Assembly: GCA_038025085.1 (NCBI GenBank)
Contig: CM076141.1
Location: 19,098,001 to 19,162,000 of the forward strand
Direction: 5' to 3'
From: Tetragonia tetragonoides
Lineage: Eukaryota > Streptophyta > Magnoliopsida > Caryophyllales > Aizoaceae
Length of the DNA: 64,000 bases
Each line of letters opens with the position of its first letter. Position 1 is the first letter of the stretch. Position numbers and translations under genes: made by a program. The notes under the pieces are model-generated. The model ran no database searches and had not been told where the DNA came from. It worked only from the letters and a program-made list of their open reading frames with translations. Below, one piece after another: positions 53,305 through 64,000 of the stretch.

Positions 53305-54238
53305 TGTTCTTGATTCAAATTCTTCGTTTTTATGAACCCTAGTTTGTTTATGAGCAAACCCTAATTTTATATTTTGACCTAAGGTTGCTAGATTCTACTA
53401 TTTTTGCATGTTAGAATCATGATTAGGGTTGAGTTTGATGTTTTTATTGAATTTGAATCAAAGGTTGAGTTTAAAGGTTGAATATTGTGATTTTATTAAA
53501 TCTGGAAATTTATTAATTATTCAGGTTTAATTTATATTTGGAGTTTGTTAAATTGATTAACAAAAAAAAAAGAAAAAGGGTTGACCGTGCGGTGCCCGAT
53601 GGTGGTGGTGTTGGTGGTGGTGTTTTGAGTGATGTTTTGGTGGTTTGACTTGTTGTTTAAGTTGTTGACTTCGATTAGGGTTTATGGAAAATTTCCCTAA
53701 TTGACTTTTTAAAGTTTGGTTTGAAAAGTCTTTGAGCATGCATGAGTAATTAAAATTCCAACAACTTAATAATTGATGTTTAGGGTGCTAAACCATCTTT
53801 AAAGTTTAATTAAGAGGTTTAGAGGTCAAAGTATTGACCATTGGTTTATTGTGGATATGTTAGGGCTCGTTGACCGCACGTGAACGTAAGAGCTTACGTG
53901 ATTTTGTCGTGAACTAATTGCCTTCTTGCTAAAGGTAATTCATGTCTAGACGAATTATATGGATTCATTGTGAATATTTTGATACAGGGAAAATTGTTAT
54001 TTATTTCCTTATGTTAATCGTATAGAATTATGAGATAGTGAATGCATGTGATTAATGTTAGAAATTCACTTTGTGTAGCAATGACTACTTGTTGTGATTC
54101 ATGTTATATGATAATACATGTTAATCTTTGTAATTACGTAGAGCAATTATTGTGATATTGGACTAAAGATATATTAATATTTGTTCAATTGGATATAACC
54201 TATCGCTATTTGGATCATATTTGTAAGCATGTTGTTTC
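53305..54238. other. Unassigned AT-rich DNA
   Basis: No gene is visible. GGTGGTGGTGTTGG-type purine-rich DNA occurs near 53600, and the rest is AT-rich with gypsy-LTR-like character. I cannot match it to the other elements here. It abuts the plus-strand LTR at 54239, where GTTTC is the expected 5-bp target. Confidence 0.4.
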
Positions 54239-54960
54239 TGTCACGCCACGAAATTTCGTCTTTTGCGTGTTTTGTTTATCGCTTTGCACGAATTGCATGG
54301 TGCATGCTAATCAACTTAGAATCACGATCGTACTTGCTCCTCTTGCATATGTTAGTGTCCTAGAAATTGTTTTATACCTTCGTATGGGTAAACTCGTTTT
54401 GTTTTTGGAAGTGATTACTTCATGTCTCAAGTTTCAGGACGAAACTTCTTTTAAGGAGGGTAGAATGTGATACCCCAATATTTTCTATAATTATTATATT
54501 GATTTATAAATGATTTATAAATAGTTTCGGAGATTAAATTGTATATTCATTTAAGGATTCGATTTATTCAATTAAAGCCATAATAATATTAATTATTATT
54601 AAGGGACTTTCATAAATTGTATTTATTAATTTTGAGGAGTTTAATTAAAATGTTTTATATATGAATAAGAATTATTCATATAGTTGTAATTAGTTTTAAT
54701 TAGCTATTTAAATCAGAAAATTATTAAATAAATTCCTAAACCTAGTAATATTTGACTTGGGTTGACTGAAGGCGTATATAAGGAAAAATAGGAGGCAATT
54801 GATCAGTTTTGCATAACTGATCAAACTCTTAAGCAATCACTCCCTCCTCTCTCTCAAACTCACGGTTCTCTCTCCCTCTCCACCGTGCTCCCTCTCTCTC
54901 ACCTCAGCCGCCCAGGTCACCGGACCACCAGCGTCACCTCCCCCCACTCCCGCCGGTAAG

Positions 54961-55000
<40 letters not shown>

Positions 55001-57052
55001 CCTCTCTCTCTTCTCCTTCGCGTCTTCCCCTCCCTCTCTGTTTTTGCGTTCGCAGGACCACCGGACCACCAGTCGGCGCCTGGGTGGCGACCGGCGAGTG
55101 GCCGGCGTGGCTCCGTCCCCCCTTGATTTCTCTCTCTTTCTTTCTCTCTTTCGCGTTTTCTCTCTCCTCCCTTCACCAGAGCTCCGGCGACCACCACCAC
55201 CGGCCATGGTGGCCAGTGGGTGGTGGTGGTGGTGATGGGTCGAGTTATCGGTCCCATACATGGGTACCCGTGACCTAGACCTAGTTTAGAGTATTTTTTC
55301 GTTTTTATATTTTTTGTAATTATTAATTCAATTTTCAGTATTTTTGATTTAATATGTTTACTTTTCTGCACTCATTCGGAATCGGAATTCGGATTTTCAA
55401 AAACCTAGAGTGGTTGAAATAAATCAAGGCATTTAATAAAATTATGTGATTAAGATTTTGTTACTGTTTGTATTGTCGTATTTAATTAATACTAATTCGG
55501 TAATTATTTTTAATTAGGACCTAATGAGCAAGCGTGATTATCGTCGACCGTTGGAGCATACTTACTGTTTGGTGGCGTATTAGTGTAAGTGCTCATGCCT
55601 ACCTTCTTCCAAAGCCCCATCAAAACTATTTTGATGTGTTATGTGCTAATTGGGAATTTGTTGTGAATTTAATATGCAAAGCATGATTAAATTATATCGT
55701 CATTATTATGAGATTTTTTAAGCATGTTTACTACTGTAAATGTGAATCATAATTAGCATGTTGATGTTAGCATATTTTGGGAATTAATTAGTCCATATGA
55801 TGATTATTGGACAATTGTTGAATGGTGAATTATTAGTATTATTATGCTATTAATTATATGCTGAATGGTATGGGTATCATTGAGTGCTAGTGAGCACCTA
55901 TATATTATCGTTGAATATCTTGGATGATTTGTGAATTTTTGGATATCATATTACCCTGCCGAAGTGCTGCCGAAATTGTGCTAGGCATTACATGTCGTCA
56001 TTATTGAATTATCGTCGTTATTGAATTAAAGCATGTTTAATTCTCATCGTATTGAATTATCATTATCGTCGCTATTTACTATTCATTGTCTAGAGCATGA
56101 AATGAATTAGTAAGTCGTGGTCTCGTAGTACCACTATGTCAACCAATGCAAATTATGTGAATTGAATTAAATGAGAGTAAGACTCCTAATGGATCCCTAG
56201 GAGTAGTCGAGCAATCGGGATTGCACCTAATGGTGTAGTTCAAGGGATAAGTGATTCCCAAGTTACTTATGGACACCTCGCAATGTGTCTGGGATGGATC
56301 ATTCCCCATTTATGAAGTCCTCTAGGCTCGTGTAATTGTACTAGAGGTAGTGTGCACACTAGAGTCATTAAGTCCATGGCGTGATTTAATCTTGGATGAA
56401 CAATATGGGTAATCGCTGTTCTATTCGCTCTCTTACATCTCTCTAATCAAGACGGATTTTCTATGTCATATTTTGTATGATCACTATACAAGAATTGTAT
56501 GTAAAAGAATGTCGTTATGCGTATGCTTGATTATATGCTTATGTGCGTATGCAAATGAATTTCAATGATTCTTCTAAAACCTCAGGTAAGGTTTGCGAAA
56601 AGGTTTTACTGGGTACGGATGACGTTTATTCAGTTTATCTGATTTTTGTTTCTCTTTTGTTTCTTTTCTTTTCTTCTGTATTTTGTTTTCATCACGGAAA
56701 CCAAAGTGCAGGTTACTTGAATGAGGATGTAAAGCTTAAAATTTAGAGTTAGCGTGGATTTTTAGAACTATTTCTGTTCAGTTTAGATCGTTGGGTTTTT
56801 ATTGGATTTTGCCGTTTGAAGGTAAGTTGTAATAAATTGGTTTAATGGTTTTAGCTCACTATATAGACAACTCTGATATTAATTGTTTAGTTTGTTTAGT
56901 TCCTTAGAAGCTCCTTTCGATGCCTAGTCTTTCTTCCTGCTTAGCATTTACTCCTTAGTGATAAATGTTGCAGTGACGCCCCTCGGGTTTGGGACGGTTC
57001 AGCGGTGACGTTGATAGGTCCAAGGAAATCATTGCGAATTCGGGGGTGTTCA
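54239..57052 (+). repeat. 5' LTR of Tekay-like element C
   Basis: Begins TGTCACGCCACG and ends GGTGTTCA two bases before the primer site. The first 500 bp match 63486-64000. At 54447-54466 it contains an inner copy of GAAACTTCTTTTAAGGAGG and GTAGAATG before TGTGATACCCC, the alternative LTR start. TATA-like TATATAAG is at 54775-54782, then a CT-rich, transcribed region with (CT)n near 54968-54997. Length 2814 bp. Several differences from the 3' LTR, including a deletion of about 45 bp in the latter, indicate an old insertion. Confidence 0.88.
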
Positions 57053-57054
57053 AA

Positions 57055-57067
57055 TGGTATCAGAGCC
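57055..57067 (+). other. Primer binding site of element C (tRNA-iMet)
   Basis: TGGTATCAGAGCC, complementary to the 3' end of initiator tRNA-Met, lies two bases after the LTR end. It fixes the plus-strand orientation of the element. Confidence 0.93.
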
Positions 57068-57245
57068 ATAGGTTTAAAAAGGTTGCTTAGGGTTAATTAA
57101 TAAATTAATAAAGATTAGCTTCATTTTGGGGAAAATAAAATATAATTAAAGCTGCTGAGCGTAGTAGTCCTAGAAGATAGGATTTATTTGAAAACACTTT
57201 GCTTGTGATTTATAAAGTTCTTATTGTTTAATTGTCTACCTGTAG

Positions 57246-58146
57246 ATGGTAAGGACAAGAAACTACGCGGAAGTCGACTGCACACAAAAGGGCACGTGCC
57301 CTAGCCCATCGTGCACAACCTGTAGAGTATGTCGCTTCATCGGATAGCAAGTCAACCGAAAACGATGCAAACGTGCGCCACGAGGTTGAGTAGGACCGCG
57401 CCGCGCACGAGGAGGTCGTGCGCGACGAGGCCGCACGCCCCGCACCTGTACCCGCGCCTGATGCTGCCCCACCTATCGTACATGTCGCACGTGTAGATGA
57501 TGATGACGAGGATCCCTCCGAATCCGAGCCTGAGTATACCCCAGCGGAAGAGAACGATGACATGCCGGATTTGGAACATATTGATGTCGAGAGCGACAAC
57601 AACATTGCACCTACTGCTGCACCTACTGTTGCACCTATTCCTGCTACAAATTGGTCTCCTCCTATGGAACCATTCTTCGCTACTAACGCTGAGCTCGAGG
57701 ATATACGTATCTACATACGACGTGCTTATACTACGATCGAGCTTTATCAGTACAAGAATCACACGAGTCTACATGAAGGCTTATGGGTAGAGCTACTCCT
57801 GGCTGGTCTACCTAACATCCATCCTTGGATGGGACTCAAGGAGAAGTACGACGACGTAGTCTCCAAGAGTGGTCACTTGCACGAGAAGAAGTATGGAGAA
57901 GGTACGAGATGGTCTCTATGCTTCAGAGGCGTCGCAGCTGAGTTATGCCTGTCCGAGTTCGAGTGGAAGGTGAACCATGTGCTAGTGCCTGCGCCGCAGG
58001 GTATGTGCGAGTACTGCTGGAAAAGGAAGCACAAGCATGCCGAAGACTTTAGGAAGCGTTTCATGTCCCGGAAGATTGGTGGATATGCTTATCCATATAC
58101 GCTCTGCAAAGAGGTGAAGCCTAGGAGGAAGGACGATTTACGATGA
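57246..58146 (+). pseudogene. ORF0 of element C: extra sense ORF before gag
   Basis: The ATG at 57246 opens MVRTRNYAEVD; a one-base shift near 57285 is needed to stay in the long frame, and one TAG follows at about 57391. From 57418 the frame is open for 242 codons: an Ala/Pro/acidic stretch (DDDDEDPSESEPEYTPAEEN), then LLLAGLPNIHPWMGLKEKYD, WSLCFRGVAAELCLSEFEW, and a C-terminal APQGMCEYCWKRKHKH with a Cys-X2-Cys and His. It ends LRRKDDLR-like in a basic tail. Length and order match the minus-strand element's ORF0 at 49958-50899. No known domain is recognised; an RNA- or DNA-binding accessory role is inference. Confidence 0.75.
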
Positions 58147-58886
58147 GTCCCCTAGCGCGAAGCAGATGTGTGCGAGTGTCAAGTAGAACTAGATTATTGC
58201 CTTAGTAGTTTTATTTGAGTTTTATTGACTTTTAGTTATTGTGATGGCCCTGCGTGGTCAAGTTTGATGTTGGTGTAGTTGCATAGGCAACAAATACTTA
58301 TGATTGCTATTTACTTGCAATTTGTCTCATAGCAAAACTATTTCATTTGATTATATGATATCGTTGAGAATTTATTTTATATGATCGTTTTATCACATAA
58401 TTGCATGGTTGACAAATAGCTTCATAATGCTATCTCGTATTGCCTAGACATGATGGGAAATCCATGTCAGAATTTTGGCCAAATTTTCATTGAGCATGAT
58501 CATATTAATTGTGAGCCAAAGGCTAGCTAAGCATGTATTGTATACAATCAAATGTCATTGTTTATTTCCCTACTAAATAGTATGGAGCCTCGTTGTGCGA
58601 AATGTGAATGTTATTGCTTATCAATCGTGTGAGACCAATGTGTCTATTTTGTTATTGCATATCGAACTATTATGCATGAGAACTGAGAACTATTCAAAGC
58701 AAGTATGTTGCTTAGACCTACAATGTAAGGTCGATCATTGAAACTTATATGCTCTTTGCTAAATGCCAAGAGAAAAGTTTCAATTATAACCTATATCTCT
58801 CAACTAGACCTCAATATGGGTCGAATGTGCCAATTTTGCTGAAATGGTGATCAACCATTGCTCTTGTATGTCTCAGATTTGTTTTA
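58147..58886 (+). other. Spacer between ORF0 and gag of element C
   Basis: AT-rich, no open frame of note, 740 bp. Its position matches 49329-49957 of the minus-strand element. Confidence 0.6.
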
Positions 58887-60323
58887 ATGGCAACCAACCA
58901 CAGACTTGCGAGACTAGAAGTAGGAATCATCAACGTGGTCGAGCAGATCACGCGCCAATTAGAGCGTCAGGAGCAAGATCACAACGCGCAGAATCCTGAG
59001 ACGCGTAACTTTAAGGATTTCGATGCACTCAAACCTCCGATGTTTGAGGATGGCTCCGAGCCCACCAAGCTTGAGAACTGGATTATGGAATTCGAGAAGT
59101 TGTTTAGGGCGACAAGTCGGCCTAACAACATGAAGGTCAACACCGCTACGTACTACCGTAAGGGTGAAGCGAACAAGTGGTGGAGCGATGTGGGCACTGA
59201 TCTACTCGCCATTGAAGAATACGGGTGGACCGAATTCGAAGAGTCTATTTGTGAAAGGTTCTATATGAGAGCTATCCGTCGCCAGAAGCAACGGGAATTT
59301 GAGAACATCTATCAAGGAAAGCTATCAGTGGCTGAGTACGCAACAAAGTTTAACGACCTTGCTGCTTTTGCACCTAACTTGGTGACGACCAAAGCTGAAC
59401 GTGTCGAGAGGTTCGAAGATGGTCTAAAATAGGATATTCAGCGTTATGTTATGGGAAACTCGCTGACGTTCCAAGGATCGTACGAGAAAGCCTTGAACCA
59501 AAAGCGTGACGTGGATCGTCGTGATTTGTTGCTCGGAAAGTATAAACGTGACGAAGGGAGTTCTTCCTAGTCGAATGGCGAAGATAAGAGGCCAAGACCG
59601 AACAACGTAAATCACAACAACCAAGGTGGTAATCAGAACCACAACGGGAACAGGAATCGTGACTCGAATACTCGTAGAGCTACGATCTTAGCTAGGAGGA
59701 ATACGCCTTGTAGTCGCTGCAACAAGACGCATCCTAGAAAGAACTGTCGTGGCGATGTACTTCAATGCTACGAGTGCAAAAAGCCTGGTCACAAAGCTTC
59801 TGAATGCTGGAGTTGTGGAAGGAACAGTAATGATCGTGGTGGAAATGGAAATGGTAATCGCGGAAATGTTGGTAACTACCGTGAAAATGGGGGTTACAAC
59901 AATAACAACCGCAACAATACTCCTGCTCCTGCTGCGAATAATCAAGCACTACTTCCTGCACCTGCCAACCCCGTGCAGAACAACAACAACAATAACAACA
60001 ATAGAGGGGTTAATGGAAGGGTTTATGTGCTGAACCGCAATGAAGCTGAGGCGAACCCGAATGTGATCACTGATACTTTTCTCGTTAACTCTCAACCTGC
60101 CTTTGTTTTATTTGATAGTGGTGCAACGCATTCTGTTCTTTCTAAGAGCTTTGCATCTAAGATAGGCTTAGAACCTAGTTCTGTGTATAGTGCAAATATT
60201 AGGATGCTAGATGGGTTGATTGTTAATTGTAAAGCGTTGTATGAAAAGTGTCCGATTAGGATAGCTGGTTCCGATTTGCCTGCGGATTTGATTCAGATGG
60301 ATTTGAAGGAATGGATTGGTTAG
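58887..60323 (+). pseudogene. gag and protease of element C, broken
   Basis: Starts MATNHRLARLEV and contains the gag domain (KLENWIMEFEKLFRATSRP, WWSDVG, ICERFYM, EFENIYQGKLSVAEYATKFN). In-frame TAG stops lie at 59430-59432 and 59568-59570. The same frame continues with two zinc knuckles, CSRCNKTHPRKNC and CYECKKPGHKASEC (from 59766), an Asn-rich linker, and protease LFDSGATHSVLS (about 60110). A short deletion just before 60323 removes the residues before MDWLAKY and shifts the frame into pol. Confidence 0.88.
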
Positions 60324-63300
60324 CCAAGTATAGGGCTAAGATAGAGTGCTTTGAGCAACGTGTGTCGTTGCGTGGACCGAAGGGTAGGAGGATTACCTAT
60401 AAAGGAGTCGTGGTCAAGCCAAAGTTGAAGGTAGTGGCGACCATGAAAGCAAAGGAGTATACGACCAACGGTGAAGCGATTTACCTATGCCTTGTAGTGG
60501 ATACAAGTCGAGAAGCTGAAGTCTCAAAACCTATTCCAGTTGTTTCGGAGTACGCTGACGTCTTTCCAGACGAGATTCCCGGAATGCCTCCGCAACGCAT
60601 TATCGACCTCACGATCGACTTAGCTCCAGGTTCTGCTCCAATCTCAAAAGCTCCGTATCGTATGGCTCCTGCCGAGATGAAAGAACTGAAAACACAACTT
60701 GAGGAACTACTAGAGAAGGGATACATACGTCCTAGTGTATCGCCTTGGGGTGCTCCTGTTCTGTTCGTGCGTAAGAAGGACGGTAGTGTCAGACTGTGTA
60801 TAGACTACCGTGAGTTTAACAAGATTACGATCAAGAATCGTTATCCACTTTCGTGGATTGACGACCTATTCGACCAACTAGGTGGAGCGACTATCTTCTC
60901 AAAGATCGATTTACGTTCAGGATATCATCAATAAGGATTTCCGAGCCTGACATTGCGAAGACCGTGTTTAGGACGAGGTATGGACACTACGAGTTCACTG
61001 TGATGCCTTTTGGGTTGACGAACGCACCTGCAAAGTTTATGGATTTGATGAACCATACGTTCCAACCTTATCTTGATCAGTTCATAGTTGTCTTTATTGA
61101 CGATATTTTGGTCTACTCGAAGAACGCTTCTGAGCACGAGCAACACTTGGGAACCGTTTTGGAGATTCTACGACGACATCAACTTTACACGAAGTTGTCA
61201 ATGTGCGAGTTTTGGTTAGAAACTGTTTCCTTCTTAGGACACGTGGTGTCTAAGAGTGGAGTTGCTGTTGACCCGGAAAAGATTAGAGCTGTTATAGACT
61301 GGTCCGCACCAAAGAGCGTGACTGAGGTTAGAAGTTTTCTTAGGTTAGCTGGTTACTATCGTAGGTTTGTGGAAGGATTTTCCAAGATAGCGTAGCCAAT
61401 GACAAACTTGATGAAGAAGACGACGAAGTTTGTGTGGTCTGAAAAGTGTGAAGCTGCTTTTCAAGAGTTGAAGAAACGACTTACGAGCGCGCCGATTTTG
61501 ACTTTGCCATCGGGAACTGAAGGGTATGAAGTCTATAGTGACGCGTCTAAGCATGGCTTAGGCTGTATTTTGATGCAGCATGGAAAGGTAGTGGCTTATG
61601 CCTCAAGACAACTGAAGAAGCACGAGGATAATTACCCTACTCACGACTTAGAGCTCGCCGCTGTCGTATTTTCCTTAAAGATTTGGCGACATTATCTCTA
61701 TGGTTCTGCTGTCAAGATGTTCACGGACCACAAAAAAAACAAGTATATATTCACGCAAAAGGAGTTGAATATGCGACAAAGAAGATGGCTAGAGTTGTTG
61801 ACGGAGTACGACATCGACATTCTGTATCACGAAGGGAAAGCTAACGTGGTAGCTGACGCTTTGAGTAGAAAGACTCGTCATACGTTGAACACTGCTTTAG
61901 TACTTCCGAAGGAGATCATTCGCGACTTACAGATTCTTGACGTGGAGATTGTGCTGAAAGGTGACGTTCAATGTACCTTAGCACATATGTCAGTTTGACC
62001 AACTTTACTCGATGAGATCAAAGGTAAACAGGATTTAGATGAGGATCTTCAACGGATTCTACGCCACAAGGACGAGGGTAGATCCGAGGACTTTTCTATT
62101 GGCCAAGACGGTGTCTTGAGATTTTGTGATCGTGTCTGTGTGCCGAATAACCCGGAGATCAAGAGTCAGATTCTGGGTGAAGCTCACAATACGCCTTATT
62201 CTGTACATCCTGTTGGAGATAAGCTTTACAAAGACCATCGCCAAATGTTTTGGTGGAAAGGTATGAAGCAAGATGTCACTGAGTTCGTGGCTAAGTGCCT
62301 GACGTGCCAGAAGGTCAAGATTGAACACAAAAGACCTGGTGGAATGATACAATCGCTCGAAGTTCCTACGTGAAAATGGAATTCAATTTCGATGGACTTT
62401 GTCATGGGTTTACCTTTGACACAAAAGAAGAACAACGCCATTTGGGTCGTTGTAGATCGTTTGACAAAAGTTGCGAGATTCATCCCAATGAATGATACTT
62501 GGGAAATGGAGAAGCTAGCGGATGCTTACGTTAAGGAAGTCATGAGACTTCGTGGTGTTCCTGAAGATATCGTTTCAGATAGAGACATGAGATTTCTATC
62601 ACATTTTTGGCAGAAATTGCAAGAAGCTTTTGGAAGTAAGTTGAAGTTCAGTACTGCTTTTCATCCTGCGACTGATGGTCAGACGGAAAGAACGATTCAC
62701 ACATTGGAGGATATGCTACGAGCGTGTGCTCTCGAGTATCAAGGCTCGTGGGATGCACATATTCTGTTGATCGAATTTTCTTACAATAATAGCTATCACT
62801 CAAGCATTGATCAAGCACTATATGAAGCATTGTATGGTAGGAAGTGTAGATCGCCTGTTTGTTGGAACGACATTAGTGAAACTGCAGTTTTGGGTCCAGA
62901 AATGATCCAGCAAACCGTCGATGTGATCAAGGTGATTCAAGCAAAGATGCGTAGTGCGCAAGAACGCCCGAAATCGTACGCACATAGAGGTCGTAGACCT
63001 GAGGAGTTTTAGGTGGGAAGTAAGGTACTTTTGCGAGTATCTCCTACCAAGGGTGTTATGCGTTTTGGTTGTAAGGGGAAGTTAAGTCCTCGTTATATTG
63101 GACCTTATGAGATCCTGGAACGGATTGGTGAGATTGCTTATCGACTAGCTTTACCTGTAGAACTTGCAAAAGTCCATAGTGTGTTTCATGTCTCCCAGTT
63201 GAAGCGATATATACATGATCCAACTCATGTCGTTTAACCGGAAACGATCGAACTCGATGAAAGTTTGACTTATGAAGAGCGTCCTATCAAGATAGTGGAT

Positions 63301-63450
63301 CACAAAGAACGCTCAACTCGAACAAAGACTATTCCGATTGTCAAAGTCGTTTGGTCTCGACAAGTTCAAGAGGAAGCAACATGGGAAGCTGAACCCATGA
63401 TGCGCGAGAAGTATCCAGACCTCTTTCTAGAAGGTACTAGTCCCACTTGA
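60311..63450 (+). pseudogene. pol of element C: RT, RNase H, integrase, chromodomain-like end
   Basis: 60311-60934 encodes the pre-RT and first RT blocks ([26 protein letters not shown]). A one-base deletion then shifts into a second frame that is open to 63450 apart from stops at 61393, 61996, 62371, 63010 and 63235 (first base of each). This part has [15 protein letters not shown] and FIDD (about 61095), RNase [13 protein letters not shown] and [16 protein letters not shown], integrase [28 protein letters not shown], and the C-terminal KIVDHKERSTRTK / EEATWEAEP segment of the Tekay chromodomain. It is clearly inactive. Confidence 0.92.
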
Positions 63451-63469
63451 GTTTCGGGAAGAAACTCCT

Positions 63470-63485
63470 TTTAAGGAGGGTAGAA
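63470..63485 (+). other. Polypurine tract 1 of element C
   Basis: TTAAGGAGGGTAGAA lies immediately before TGTCACGCC, the start of the 3' LTR. It is preceded by the palindromes GTTTCGGGAAGAAAC and CTCCTTTTAAGGAG. A second tract lies at about 63682-63698, inside the LTR. Confidence 0.8.
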
Positions 63486-64000
63486 TGTCACGCCTCGAAA
63501 TTTCGTCTTTTGCGTGTTTTGTTTATCGCTTTGCACGAATTGCATGGTGCATGCTAATCAACTTAAAATCACAATCGTACTTGCTCATCTTGCATATGTT
63601 AGTGTCCTAGAAATTGTATTATACCTTCATATGGGTAAACTCGTTTTGTTTTTGAAAGTGATTACTTCATGCCAAAACTTCTTTTAAGGAGGGTAGAATG
63701 TGATACATCAATATTTTCTATACTTATTATATAGATTTATAAATGATTTATAAATAGTTTCAGAGATTAAATCGTATATTCATTTAAGTATTATTATGGG
63801 ACTTTCATAAATTGCATTTATCAATTTTGAGGAGTTTAGTTAAAATGTTTTATATATGAATAAGAATTATTCATATAGTTATAATTAGTTTCAATTAGCT
63901 ATTTAAATCAGAAAATTATTAAATAAATTCCTTAACCTAGTAGTATTTGGCTTGGATTGACTGAAGGCCCATATAAAGAAAAAGAGGAGGCAATTGATTA
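63486..64000 (+). repeat. 3' LTR of element C (runs off the window)
   Basis: Starts TGTCACGCCTCG and matches 54239 onward, with substitutions and a deletion of about 45 bp near 63790. The inner start is TGTGATACATC at 63699. Only the first 515 bp are in the window. Confidence 0.88.

Noticed and set aside
54837..55371. Minus-strand frames rich in Arg and Glu in the LTR of element C
   Set aside because: They are antisense readings of a CT-rich LTR region.

Overview
This is a stretch of plant nuclear DNA, most likely from a eudicot with a repeat-rich genome. The evidence is intron-containing genes with GT-AG introns, a mitogen-activated protein kinase of the MPK3 type, an NRT1/PTR (NPF) transporter, and dense plant transposon families: chromodomain Ty3/gypsy elements with tRNA-iMet primer sites, L1-type LINEs with DUF4283/zf-RVT domains, Stowaway MITEs, a Helitron, hAT elements and a Mutator-like element. 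I cannot name the species from sequence alone.

Layout. 1-4189: a minus-strand long-LTR Ty3/gypsy (Tekay-like) element whose interior is reduced to about 290 bp. 4654-9771: a full-length but decayed L1-type LINE with an 11-bp target site duplication, inserted in degenerate repeat DNA that resumes on its far side. 9772-19427: gene-free and transposon-rich. Two inverted arms 6.6 kb apart (12536-12676 and 19004-19145) enclose a hAT element, a Helitron, a Mutator-like element with a perfect 10-bp duplication, and a second hAT-like element with a MITE nested in it. A Stowaway MITE ends about 120 bp before the first gene. 19547-36387 is the genic island: an 11-exon plus-strand gene for a plant-specific protein of unknown function (intron 10 holds a LINE fragment split by a hAT insertion), a 5-exon minus-strand NPF transporter, and a 6-exon minus-strand MPK3. 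36400-41499: MITEs, SINE-like repeats and a nested direct/inverted duplication. 41500-51708: a nearly complete minus-strand Tekay-like element. 51709-53304: the 3' end and LTR of a Copia element. 54239-64000: a plus-strand Tekay-like element that runs off the end of the window.

The three host genes do not form a functional unit. The most interesting material is in the Tekay-like family. (i) Both larger copies carry an extra sense-strand ORF of about 300 codons between the primer binding site and gag; its core and its C-terminal Cys-X2-Cys segment are conserved between the copies. (ii) The LTRs contain a second copy of the polypurine tract and LTR-start signal, 213-227 bp inside the first. One element's 5' LTR starts at the outer signal and another's at the inner one, which suggests alternative plus-strand priming. 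(iii) Each tract is preceded by short palindromes. All copies look inactive: premature stops, frameshifts and internal deletions are visible. Exon boundaries were read by eye from splice consensus and frame continuity; exon 4/5 of the first gene is the least certain.
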